Source: Clitopilus passeckerianus (Eukaryota > Basidiomycota > Agaricomycetes > Agaricales > Entolomataceae). From it: a DNA stretch of 64,000 nucleotides. The translations under genes were made by a program, and so were the position numbers. The DNA lies in the NCBI GenBank assembly GCA_944990035.1, contig CALYLX010000098.1:310001-374000 (forward strand), read 5' to 3'. Every line of letters starts with the position of its first letter. Positions within the stretch are counted from its first letter, which is position 1. Below the pieces are notes generated by a model, which was not told the DNA's origin, searched no databases, and was given only the letters and a program-made list of their open reading frames with translations. This document shows, piece by piece, positions 34,439 to 46,375 of the stretch.

Positions 34439-36909
34439 TCACCTCCTCGTCGGTGGCGGCTGCAGACTCCCACTACCGTGAGCCGGAGGATTATACGGGT
34501 CGTAAGAACCCATACTCTGAGCAGCAGCATCATCCTTATACGGACTAAAGCTATACATACTCGAGCTCCACGTCTGGCTCTCGTTCTGCTGGTGCAGGGG
34601 CACAAACGCACTCGAGTCCGAGCCTCTATTGGCGCCTCCAAGAATCCCAGGAGGGGCGACGGCTCCGCGCGTCATACCGTTCGAGGCCATCTCGTACGTG
34701 GCCGCGCCAGAGTTGCGGCGGCGGCGGATGAAGATGAGGGCGAGAGCACCGAGGAGGCCGACTGCGCCGACGGCTGCGACTATGATGCCGATGAGGGCAC
34801 CCTTTGAGAGTGAGGAAGAAGATCCACTGTCGTCGTGCGAGCTGTCATTGTCCGAACCGCTGCCGCCCGTAGCTTCGTCAGCGAGGACGTTAGCGGGGAG
34901 TTCGCTAGGCGGCTGAGTAGGCTGTTTCTCGATCTTCCCACTTCCGACGATGACCATGGTGCCTTTGGAGGGGATACCGTTGATAACAACGAAGAGAAGT
35001 GCAGGGCCGGGCTGGAGGATTTGGGGGTTGGGTGCTTGGGCGACGTGCAGGACGTACGACCCGTCCTTGTTGACGGTGAACGTATTGTTAAGCTGGACGT
35101 AGCGCTGGCCCATGTTCATCGCGTGAGTGGTGAAGCCACCACGGACGAGTGCAACGGTGGTGTTGCCTGCAGCTGCATTGCCTGAGCCGGAGTACGACGA
35201 TGCAGGGATAGTCAGGTCGAATGAGTTGCCTCCGTACGAGATGGTCTTGGGGACACCTTGAGGTACAGGACGGGTCTTGGCGGAGAAGTAGGGAGGGTAG
35301 AAGATCTCGGCGCGGTACTCCGTAGGGAAGATGGTGGTGGTGTTGACGTCAACATTGGGGTTAGAGCCGGCGATAAGGACTGAGCCGTCCGGGAGCAGCA
35401 TAGCTGAGGAATGGTACAGACGCGCGATGTTGGAGGTGTCGAAACCAGTGTTTGACCAGCGGGAGCCGGCAGGTGCATTGGGGTCGTAGATCGCGGGCTT
35501 GCCAACAGGTCCGGAGGCGAGCGACATACCGAAAGGCATGTCAGCGTAGAGGGGGGTCTGTCCTGTCTTCTCTGAGTATCCTGCTGTGCCGTTAAGGCCC
35601 CCATTGACAACGAGCATCTTGCCGTCTGGGAGGATGATGAACTGGCCCATAGTCCTTCCTTCAAACATATCGTCATCTTTCTCGTATGCAGGGGCACTGC
35701 CGTCTGCTGGTTCGGGGGTCAACCGTTGGCAATCGGTTGAAGCAGGATAATCCCAGGTGTTAATGGCGGGATTGCCATAGTTGCCCCAGGCTGCGTCGGG
35801 CATGTCGGATCCACCACAGAAAAGGACAGTCGGGTTCCAGTTGTTGGAGGGGGTAAGAGGGAGCATGGCGACTGCACCAGAGGCGGGGTAGACGCGGATA
35901 ACCTGGCCTGGCATATCAGGCAAAGGAGTCTCGGTATTGGCGTTGTAATCCCATATGGCTGCGAATTCGTCAGTAAAGGCTACAAGAATGAGAACCGCGG
36001 AACTTACTCGTCGAGTAGTTAGCCTGAAGAAGCATCTTGCCGGAATTGAGGAGGAAAGCATGGACATAGGTGTTAAGGCCAGAGGTCTGGATCAAGAACG
36101 GGAGGGTCGTAGCGGGTTTGCCGTTAGCGGGGAAGAACTCGTAGGTAGTCTCGGAAGCAGGATATTGGGGATTTCCTGAACCGAACTGGGGATCGTTGTT
36201 TGGGTAGTTGCGGTTGATGTAGCCACCATTCACGAATCCACCAATTAGGACGACAGTCCCGTCTGCCAGAGGCTCTGCGGTCGAGTACCATCGCCTCTTC
36301 TGCATGGCAAGCACGCTGGGGTCATCGAACCACTGACAACTTGGATCGTTGAAGTTGTCCGAATCTGTGCATGGGTTTAGGACACGAATAGATTGTCCTC
36401 CGTCGAAATCTTGGTATTCTGCATCCCATGTGCCGGTAGAACCTTTACCTCCTCCTCGCCCGACAGCACCATTTCCACCAAAGGCCATGTATGAACCGTT
36501 AGGGAAGTGCATGCCTGAAGCGCAGAAAACGTTGGTCTTGATATCCATAACAGTGGTTTGGTGCGTTGAAATATCCCTGTTCTTTCTGTCAATTCACGTC
36601 CACCAAAAATTTTTGTGAACACATACCATACTGCTCCCCATGCTGGATGTCCCGCCACGCTGGCTGCATTCCCTTCAGCTTTATCCATTATATAGACCTT
36701 CTCCTCATTCCCCAAGAACATCTAATCGAATTTCGAGGCATATCAGACCTGCTCCACTGTAAATCCTGATTGAGAGCACGCACCATCATAGCGCTAACCT
36801 GCGTGTTACCGCCATCTGCAAAAGAACCAGCCTTCTGGGCGAATGCAAACGATGAGGCCGAGGCGAGCCATAGTGCGAGTGCCGAGCGCATGTGCAGCAT
36901 CCTTGGCAT
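34439..36909 (-). CDS. copper radical oxidase, membrane-anchored, copy 2
   Basis: Four exons on the minus strand (36909-36784, 36721-36627, 36576-36008, 35958-34439) give 769 residues. The intron positions are the same as in copy 1. Catalytic residues are conserved: Cys in NVFCASGMHFPNGS, Tyr in RRWYSTAEPL, Tyr-His in ARLYHSSAMLLPDGS, His in GGFTTHAMNMGQR. A signal peptide (MRSALALWLASASSFAFA) and a C-terminal TM helix (about 22 residues, ending in LIFIRRRR) are present. It differs from copy 1 mainly in the linker and tail. Intron 2 is only about 50 bases. The two genes are head-to-tail tandem paralogues. Substrate preference cannot be read from the sequence. Confidence 0.88.
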
Positions 36910-38419
36910 CTAGCTGGACTGCAAGCGCTACGAGGAGGCAGAAGGAAGAAAGACAACAAATCTAGGTGACAACGCTGAGCCTCTAGTCAAATACACTCGG
37001 GGTTACCAAATCGCCCTCATGATGGGTTATTCTGTTTGTGGCTTTAACGGCGACAGGCACAGCCATGTTCCTAGCGGTATCAAAGGCGTATTTCCGGTCT
37101 AATCAGGCCGAGGCTTTGAACGCCTTTGCCTCGTGCTGAGGATCCTCTTTATATCCAGGTTCTGTGATTTCTCTGGACTGCTCGAGAACGAGGAAGTTGT
37201 ACGACGATCCCCTTGAGAAATGGCATGGATGTGGTACAATTTGTGAAAATGAGCTGACGGCAGCCCTGTGAACCCCGGATGCCGAACCTGATTTTAGTGA
37301 TGCTTGCCAGGGACCATGCCGAAAGACATACTAAAAATTGGACTTTATTCGGGCTGGCCAGAGCTCGCCGCTGAGGAGATCTTGGTCTAGCTGGTCTATG
37401 GTCAGCTAGGCTTCGAAGCAGTCTATTCTACGCAAACACTCCAGCAACAACGCGAACGGCCTCCATTCGCCTGTTCGTCGAAACATGGAGACTGCCGGTC
37501 CGGGTGATAAGGATTAAATCTCTTTATTCCATCAATCACGAACATAATTCAATTGAACGGTGCTGCAAGACCGGAAGGTTCAGCACAAAGGCGTTCGGCT
37601 TGCTATGTCGTTTGCAGAATTTTAACGGATTCTTTACTTTCTTCAGACGAAACGAACTCGAACTACTTCACATTCCATACAATCTAACCCTGGCAAGCCT
37701 GGGATGTTTTAAACGGCACAGAAGGTCGAACAATCCGGCAGAGTAGGTTTTCCTCCGTCCTTCAAGGAGGTTACTCTGTAACGGACACTCTGCCGGGTGC
37801 ACTCACACACTTGTCAGCAGGGGGCTGGAATTTGCGATTCAGCAGCTGCAAATCGCACTAACGAGGCGTGGTTAAGTGTGCATGGTAGTCTCGTGTAAGA
37901 GAAGCCTCATTGAATTGGGCACAGCGGCTTGTTATAACCGTCGGTGGATTGAAAATCCCTTCCTTATGTGCAGATACCAGGTCACAAAACATGAGTAGGT
38001 GGTTACCCTCCGTGAACACAGATTGGCCTCCTGTGAGCCAAAGAGTGAACCCGCCGAGGAGGTCTATACGCCATCATCCCGACAATGACCACGGCCAGAA
38101 AAACCCGATTCTCGTCCACGGATTTCGAAGACAGAAGTACTTGCAAGATCGAGGTGATGGTCAAGAACCAGAAGTCCCCGGAAAGTCGGCCCGGGTCCTT
38201 CACCAATCCATTGCGAGCACGTGACTCACAATTTTTGGCTCTGTTCGACGACCAGGACGTTCCGCACAGTACTCCGAACGATTAGGAGCATCCTGGGTGC
38301 TCGCTAATCCCTCTGTCTGGCTCGTATTACCCTCCACGGGACTCTTCAAAATTACTGATTCGAGGGCTCACTCTTCTAGCGCCTTACTGGACTAAAATCT
38401 TGGCTATTTCCAATCAACT
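36910..38419. other. intergenic, divergent promoters
   Basis: 1.5 kb between oxidase copy 2 (minus) and UTP7 (plus). No coding region supported. Confidence 0.4.
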
Positions 38420-40654
38420 ATGGACGCCTTAATCGCAAAAGCAGACGCCGTCAGGCCTCTAGGAAAGAGGAGAAAAGCACACCGCTCCTCAGAACCGTCA
38501 AAAAAGCCAAAAGACACAACCAACGCAGACCGAACATTCCAATCCGTCGCAAAACACACCTCTGTCCCAGGCTCTTTCAGCAAACTCCCCGATGCACCAG
38601 AAACCTACAGGCATATAGCGAACAAGAAGCTTCGTGCTGAGATAAACCGGCATACGGCTCAGACGAGTAGAGCGAAGACGTTGTTGGAGGATGCGGATAT
38701 GCTGTTGCTTGGGGAGAGCGGGAAGATTGAGGCGGAGGGGGAGATGGAGAGAACGTGGAGGGTGGGCCAGGATGAGATTGTGCAGAGTGCGGGGCAGGAG
38801 GCCGCCAAGGGGAGGAGGGAGTGGAAGCTGGAGGGTGGGCCGTATAAGGTGCGGTATACGAGGAATGGAAGGTTTGTGTGATGCGACCTATCTTTCTTGA
38901 ACGATGCTGAACGAGGTGTAGACATCTAGCGATTGCGGGGAGGACGGGGCATGTGGCTACGTTTGACTGGATGACTGGTAATCTGCATTCTGAGTTGCAG
39001 TTGCAGGAAACAGTTCGAGATATAACGTGCGCATATAGTCTCGTTGACGCTCGTTACTTGATGTTCACGGCCTAACTTCCAGATTTCTTCATGATCATTC
39101 ACATTATGCTGTCGCTCAGAAGAAATACACCTTCATCTATGACCGAGACGGTGTCGAGCTGCATTGCCTCAAGTCGCATATAGAGCCCACACGACTGGAG
39201 TTTTTACCTTATCACTGGTTACTTGCAAGTATAGTGCGTAATCTCCTACCCTCGATGCTTCTCATTCTGATAACCTCCGTTTAGGGAAACGCAGGATACC
39301 TCAAATACCAGGACACATCGACTGGCCAGCTTCTGTGCGAACACAGAACCAAGCTCGGTTCATGTAACACCATGGCTCAAAACGTACACAACGCCGTCAT
39401 ATACCTCGGCCACCAGAACGGATGCGTAACCCTCTGGACGCCCAATCTGCCACATCCCGCTGTGCAGGTGCTTTCACATCTGGGCCCAGTTGTCAGCGTC
39501 AGTGTCGACCCAAGTCAGGGTGGAAGGTACATGGCTACCGCTGGTAAAGATGGCACAGTCAAGGTGTGGGACTGCAGGAACTGGAAAGGCACCGTGAGGG
39601 AATGGAATGTCCGTAGCGCTGGAGACGTCGAGCTGGAGTGGAGCGCCAAGGGGGCCTTAGCAGTGGCGAATGGCGGCAGTGTAAATGTATGCGCGTCTAT
39701 CACTCCCTTTCAAGATTGACTTTAATGACTCCTTTGCTTGCAGGTTTACACGCGGCCAACCATCCATACTCCAATGTTGGGGAAATCCCCACCACCGCTG
39801 TATTTGACGCACCCAATCCCCTCACGTCCATTAACATCTGTCCGGTTTACACCATTCCAAGATGTCTTGACAGTTGGACACGCCGCAGGGCTATCCAGCA
39901 TCCTCGTTCCTGGTTCTGGTGAGGCCAACTTCGACAGCTCCGAGGCCGATCCTTTCGAAAACAAGAAAGCGAGAAGGGAGAAGGAAGTTAAGGCACTGCT
40001 TGACAAGGTGCGGATGATCAGGCTTGCTTTGCTCCCTTGTTCGACAATGAACTGATCTGCTTTTATGCTTGTTGTGGTTAGATCCAACCTGATATGATCG
40101 CACTTGATCCCGAATTTGTCGGGTCGCTGGCTCCTCCCAGCAAATTGACGACAGAGACGACGTTTGATGGGAAGCCGTCCGTGGAGATACCCTATGCGCG
40201 CCTACCTCGTCTGGAGCGCCTCAAGGTATCTGGAAAGATAGACGAGACTGAGGTGGCTGAAGAACTCGGCGATGACGGAGATGAGAATCAGGCTTCGTCT
40301 GGGAAGAAGCGGGGGGAGAAAGACGAAAAGGAGCAGCACAAACAGCGAGGGAGGGGCAAGAGTCTGAAGAGGTAATCTCCGATGTGGAATCAGTCGCTTC
40401 AACCTTGATACTGATGCTTGACTACGCAACAGATATCTTCGCAAGCAGAGGAAGAATGTGATCGATCCCCGAGCGGTATGTGGCGTAACAGATACGTCTT
40501 CTTGTTGTCGACTCATTTTCGTGCATAGGTTGCCATTCGAGCCAAGCTTGAGAAGCAGAGAGCGGAGAGACATAAGGCGAGGTTGGCAGCCAAAAATGGC
40601 GAAGCCGAACCAAGAAAACCATCTGCGTTGGATCGGTTTAAGGGCACGTTGTAA
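38420..40654 (+). CDS. UTP7: U3 snoRNP protein UTP7 (WDR46/BING4 family)
   Basis: Eight exons: 38420-38871, 38922-39026, 39083-39233, 39285-39686, 39744-40007, 40082-40371, 40433-40475, 40529-40654. They encode 610 residues. UTP7 is part of the small-subunit processome that processes pre-18S rRNA in the nucleolus. Seen here: a basic N-terminus (GKRRKAH), the conserved entry segment GGPYKVRYTRNGRHLAIAGR, and WD-type repeats (HVATFDWMTG; DGTVKVWDCRNW). The BING4 C-terminal part follows (VRFTPFQDVLTVGH; PFENKKARREKEVKALLDKIQPDMI), then a Lys/Arg-rich tail. All junctions keep frame. Single-copy housekeeping gene, useful as a syntenic anchor. Confidence 0.92.
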
Positions 40655-41183
40655 CCTACTCCCTGACCGTGGTGGCAGGCTCGTTGTGAACCGACACCAT
40701 ACGACGGCCAAATTAACATACTTTGCCCCACAACTGCCGCTGGGCATGCCCTCCGTTCAACGGGGAAATATTGCTGTTGCGATATTTGGCACCCGTCTTG
40801 CAACCAGGTCACGGCGCCTAACCTGACACTCCCGTGGCGTGATCTGCCCCAGATCCTCCATGGAAGAGCTTCTTTGGGCGCCACGTTCTTCCTGCTCCAT
40901 GACACTAACAATACATCTTGCACAGCTCTGTCGCAAACTCTATACGATAATAGGATCTGTCAGTGAAATTTGATATTGCCGCGAGCCTGCTCAAAGAGGA
41001 CGAGTGAAAGAGTGTTTCCTAATTCTACCCCATTATTCATGCCCTACAATCAGGTTTCTATTTTGTCTCTTGGAACAAGGGAATAGGAAACGTCAGTGGG
41101 AAGGGAAGGCTATGCATTGACTGACATATATAGGATGTGACCTGAGTGATTTTGTGCCCTATCCTCAAAACGGTCGTTGCAAC
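40655..41183. other. intergenic
   Basis: Promoter of the first membrane-array gene; a TATATA stretch lies about 60 bases before its ATG. Nothing else supported. Confidence 0.4.
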
Positions 41184-43118
41184 ATGGTAAATGGTGAGTA
41201 CCAGTTGCACCTCTCAATCCCACCCTTCAAATGTCCTGATAGTTCGAGTGATTAGTACGTTGGAAACGATGGCTACTTGTCCTCATGGTCGCGGACATAG
41301 CTTGCACTCAGGAAGCAACAACCAGTAACACCGCGCCTGAAGCCTCAGCCAATGACAACGCCACGGCGGCCCAAGGCGTAAACTTCAAACAGTGTATCGA
41401 AAGATTTTGCAACTCTGCTGATTCAATAGACGGCTGTCTGGATAGCTACGGCCAGCAAGTCAAAAACGCTAGCAAGGCAAATGCTCTCTCCTACGAACAG
41501 TGCCGCAACCAATGTGGCACAGGAAATGAAGACTTTGACTGGTCCTCATTTTCACAACAATTCACCTCATGGCTCCTTCCATGGCTTGCACTCATATCTC
41601 AATTACCCTTCGGCGCAAACGATAGGATCGACAACATTGTGGCGGTAATCCTCGCCGTCGGTTCGCCCACACTCGCTGTCTATTCATTGACTTTGACCGC
41701 ATTGAATGGGCGTTGGATAGCCAACTATCTCTACCCTTTTCACCGCCGTAGGATTGCCTACAAGGTCGTTCGTGTCTTAAGCAGCCTACAGCAGGCACCG
41801 CTACGCATCTCCCGAGACCTTAACCTGGTCGAGGGGCTGTTTACACTACCTGATAATCGAAGGTGGTGGGGTGAGCTACTATCGTGGCTCAACATAACTC
41901 ATACCTGGACCGTTTCCGCGGCAGCTTCGATTCTGTGGGTCACCATCGCCTACCTCTTCACGGTGGTAGACTCCCTCACCGATTCGGGCATTACCATCGC
42001 AGTCAACTCCAATGGGGAGGCGGTCGGTGCCATTTGGTTGTGGCTCGTGCCAGTCGTGGTTGGTTGGTTGCAACTCTCTCCAAAATGCGATTCCAAGCAT
42101 GTTTATGACGCCCTTGAAAGGGCGAACTCAATGGCCTGGGTTCCGACCACGACAGGGCTCAGGATCGCGGAGGATGAGTCGGAACATGGGATTCGCCTCG
42201 AGTCGGATCCCACCCCTCTGCGTCACGATGAAAGCAGTTTCCCGCCCATTTACAACTACTCTCGCGTGTTCTCTTGGACGCAGACGGTAGAGGAAGTTGC
42301 TGAGATCTTCAGGAGTACTGAGAGGCCTCGGAATAGCCCTTTATTTTCCCCCCAACCATCCGGCTTTAACGCTGAATCCCTCTATGAAACAGACGATCAG
42401 GGGATTCAACTTCATTCGCGTCTACCTAGTGGAGCGTCTTCCTCAGCAGCGATCACAACATCATTGCTAAAGCCTACTACACGGAAGAGTTCTTGGGGAT
42501 CCGGTGTCTGGAAGAGGATCTTTATTGCTTCGTGTGCTGCACTGCTCGTCCAATGGGGTTGCACGGGCTCTGCTGTATTCGTAGTTTGGTTTACGCCAAC
42601 TTCAGGTAAGCTCCCCGCGCTCTTTAAATCATGAAGATGCTAAGGTTTTCCTGGGGACAGGGTTGGGCTGTCGATCAGCGAGTTATATTTTTTACGGGGT
42701 TATGGCCACTCTGATATGGTTTGTACTTCTTCTCTCAAGTATCCTGTCGCACTATGTCGTGATATCAGAGCAGACACCTTTTGGCCGTTCATCCTTCTCT
42801 ACCCGTTTCGCCTCGAAGCTATCAATATTTTTGAGGCGATTGGGCAAGGTGGCTGCTCTAGTCAACGCCCTCAGTTTGATTGTTATCTGTCTCTTCCAGT
42901 TTGCGAATCTCTTCGACAACTGCTGGTGCAATAGCAGCGTCATGAGTCAAGGTCAAGAATCATGGAATATCATCGTATTTACAGGAACGGACAAGGCCCA
43001 CATGAGGCGCCTCTGGATACTAGGTGTATTCCTTGCAGCAGCGACAACAATATTCTATTATCTCTTCATCTGCCTTCTCGTAAACCCGGTCTTCCCCTCC
43101 CCCGATCACGAAGATTAG
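41184..43118 (+). CDS. multi-pass membrane protein of unknown family, array member 1
   Basis: Three exons: a 10-base first exon 41184-41193, then 41256-42605 and 42661-43118, 605 residues. A signal-like N-terminus (VRWKRWLLVLMVADIA) leads to an extracellular Cys-containing segment. About eight TM helices follow: SWLLPWLALISQLPFG, the SPTLAVYSLTLTALNG region, SILWVTIAYLFTVVDS, IWLWLVPVVVGWLQLS, then four near the C-terminus. Family-wide motifs are VRVLSSLQQAPLRIS, SPKCDSKHVYDALERAN, PPIYNYSRVFSWTQ and LFDNCWCNSSV. I do not recognise this family. It is the most divergent of four paralogues: its N-terminal segment (KQCIERFCNSADSIDGC) lacks the GGLDN-type motif of the others. Membrane transport or sensing is possible; nothing proves either. 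Confidence 0.75.
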
Positions 43119-43870
43119 ATAGAGCTATCGTATTTATTGGCCCAGTGTAGCAATCGAATCATGACTCCTGTCTAATATTTATCAAGCTCTCCTTTGCTAT
43201 CCATTTCGATGTATCGTGAGGCAGTGTACTTAAAAACTCATTGCAATGGAGTACGTGGCCCCGTTGACAGTCAATACAACTTACGTTAGTCCAGCTAACG
43301 AGGGCCAAACTGAGGTTGACGAGGTACGAGGAACAGCGTCATTACAACAAGAGCCAAGGTACCTTCACAGCACTTGGCCGCCAACAACCGATGTAAACAC
43401 ATACCAAGTGGTGCCGTGAGACTCGAAGTTGATGTATCTCTGTCACTTCACAGCATTTCAGGCAGACCACGAAACCACGAGAACACGAGAACTGGGCAAG
43501 GACTGCTGTATCCGGAAATAGCTGCCCGAGGAGCAGTCGTTGCTTGAGCTGTCACCAGACTTGGTGGGACACTTCCATGCCAAGAGTCTTTATTCCTGCT
43601 CACAGACCCTCTATGTAATGATCGATCCGGTTCCTAACAGGACCTCACACGATAACAACCCCTTCCCTCCATGTTGCTTCCTGCGATCCGGCACGTTAGC
43701 TCTTGTCCACGCCTGCTCTTGGCCCCTAGAACACAGCCTCGCTCCATAATCAGGATGGCATGATTAACTGGAGGCTATGCACTCTTTGGAAGAGGAACGG
43801 AGAAACAGGCCTGTCTTAAGCAAAGAGCGTTCTTCTGCAAATCCAGCGTCTCTCCCTCCTCAATGTGAGC
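43119..43870. other. intergenic
   Basis: 752 bases between array members 1 and 2. No supported gene or repeat. Confidence 0.4.
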
Positions 43871-45769
43871 ATGTTGCTTTCCTCTGGTACGCCTTCAAAT
43901 ATTTGTCCTAGTGTCCCCTCACTTATGCCTCAGTCCCAGATCACAACATCCTCCGGATTTGGGTCCTTGCAATACTCATATCCGTGGCACTTGCAACTGA
44001 CTTCGACCAATGTATAAAGGATATTAACAATGGTACCTACGGGCCAGATGGAGGCACGGATAATCGAGGTCGACCCATGAATATCACACACGCGACCGCT
44101 ATTACATACGAGATGTGTGTTAACCGTTGCGGGTCAGCACCCGAACCCTTTTCCTGGTCTGTTTTCTCCCAACAGTTCAGCGCCTGGCTGCTCCCATGGC
44201 TCGCGCTCATCTCCCAGCTACCTTTCGGCGCAAACGACAAGATTGACAACCTGGACTCCATGTTGCTCAGCGTCGGCTCTCCAGTCCTCGCCGCGTACTC
44301 GCTGGTCTTGACGACTCTCAACGGTCGTTGGATCACGAGATACTTCTTCCCTTTCAAGCGACACCCTAACACCTACAGGGCTGTTCGAGTTCTAAGCAGC
44401 CTCCAACAAGCCCCCCTCCGCATCAGCGGCAACTACCACCTTCTGGAAGCCCTCGTCACCTTGCCAGAGAACAGGGAATGGTGGCGTGAGCTGATGGTCT
44501 GGCTGGACATGACTCATACGTGGTCAATCTCCGCAGCCACCTCCATTTCCTGGGTCCTCATCGCCTATGTCTTCACCGTCATCGACTCCTTTACAGGAGG
44601 CGTCACTACCTCAGTCAACGCCAATGGACAAGGTGTCGGCTCCATCTGGTTGTGGCTACTGCCTATCGTTGTAGGCTGGTTGCAGATATCGCCCAAATGC
44701 GACTCCAAGCATCTCTATAATGCCCTTGACAGGGCAAATGCCAACGCCGTGATTCCCACCAACGCTGGATGTCGGCGTGCCGAGAAGGACACAGAACATG
44801 CCATCTTTCTATCCTCGGAACCTTCAATTGTGCGAGCCGACGAATATCGCTCTCCCCCGATATTCAACTACGCTCGCCTCTTCGCTTGGGTCCAAGCAGT
44901 CGAGGAAGTTGCGGATGTCTTCCGATACTCGTTGAACTTGAAGTCTTCCAAACCCAGCATCAGCTTCAGCCCCAGCCCCAGTCCAGCGTCCTCTGTTTTC
45001 GAGCCTCAGCCTGAGGTAGCGTACGAGACGGTGGATGGACTGCTCGCAGTTCCGCTCCAACGCCGGCATAAGAAGGAGTCCAGCAAAGAATCTAGCTCTT
45101 CGGTGGCCACTGTCACGGTTCCCGTTGAGGAACACATTCCTGTGAAGCGAAGTCGTTGGGGCCATGGGACGTGGAAGAGGATCTTCATCTCTGGCTGTCT
45201 CGCTCTTTTCCTGCAATGGGGGACAACTGGAGCTGCCGTCGTTGTAGTTTGGTATACCCCTACAACTGGTAAGTTCTACTTCGAGTTCCGTCTCTCAGAT
45301 ACTCCGTGCTGACGAAGGAACAGGCCTTGGTTGTAGATCAGGAGCCTACATCCTGTACGGAATCGTATCAACGCTCGTTTGGATGGCTATGCTACTCGCT
45401 AGCATCCTGGCCCATTACGCTGCCACTGCCTCATCCCCACGGGCTTTTTCAACCCGGATCGGTGAGCTACTCGCGGTGTTCCTCAGACGGCTGGGGAAAT
45501 TTGGTGCCGCGTGCAACGCTATCGGCCTCGTCATCACATGTCTTTTCCAGTTCTCCAACTACTTCAACCGCTGTTATTGCAACAGTAGTGTTCTCCACTG
45601 GGGCAAAAAGGCCTACGATGTCATCAAATTCATGCCGGAGGATATCGTGGCCATGCGGAATGCTTGGATTGGAGGAGTGGTCTTGGCAGCAGGATCTGCA
45701 TTCTTATTCTTCTTGTTCGTTAACCTTCATATCAACCCCAGTTTCCCTAGAGCAGACGAGGAACACTGA
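43871..45769 (+). CDS. multi-pass membrane protein of unknown family, array member 2
   Basis: Exons 43871-43886 (16 bases), 43934-45268 and 45324-45769, 598 residues. The signal peptide (ILRIWVLAILISVALA) is followed by TDFDQCIKDINNGTYG, then NITHATAITYEMC and CGSAPEPFSW, an extracellular region with three conserved Cys and possible N-glycosylation sites. Membrane and loop motifs match the other members: AWLLPWLALISQLPFGAND, VRVLSSLQQAPLRIS, IWLWLLPIVVGWLQISPKC, PPIFNYARLFAWVQAVEEV, TPTTGLGCRSGAY. The region before the last four helices is Ser/Pro-rich and variable, probably a cytoplasmic loop. Without the 16-base exon the signal peptide would be lost or misread. Function unknown. Confidence 0.8.
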
Positions 45770-46375
45770 GGTCTATACTTTGACCTATTGTACTCATCTT
45801 TTATTGACGAGATACCCCCATTTTGTACCACCAGCCTGCATGATAATATAATAGCTACTTGTATTGTACCGATCTGTAGTTAGCTTCAAATGAGTGAGGC
45901 GACATGACTGCTTAAGCCTCGGCATTCTGAGCGCGTTCCACCAAACGTATCCACGACGAAGGCAAGGCAATACATCGCATCGAGGCCAACTTGTGCCAGT
46001 GGGCGACTTGAAGCGGATCAAAGCCACGCAAGCTCGGCTTCGGAATCCGGAATCCGACTTGCAGCTTTTCGGTCAACGTCCACACGCCAATAGCCCCATG
46101 GGCTCTATATCCAGCAATAAAAAGCAAAGAGCACGAACGCAGCTTCAACAATGCAACTTGGAACTTGAACGGGACGAGAAATTTGAGAAAACTGCGAAGA
46201 AACATGCGATATGGGCCACCATGACTCGTTCCGAGGCCAGTGACGTTCGCCATCGGCATGGCCTTTGCGCCCACAGATCGACTTTTGCATATGAATCGGC
46301 ATTAGGAGGCGGATATAGCTTCACATCTACCACGTCTAACACCATTCTCTGCATTTCTGTCTCTGGTTACTCGGG
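45770..46375. other. intergenic
   Basis: Between array member 2 and the stomatin-like gene. Overlapping short frames on both strands show no recognisable motif. Confidence 0.35.
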
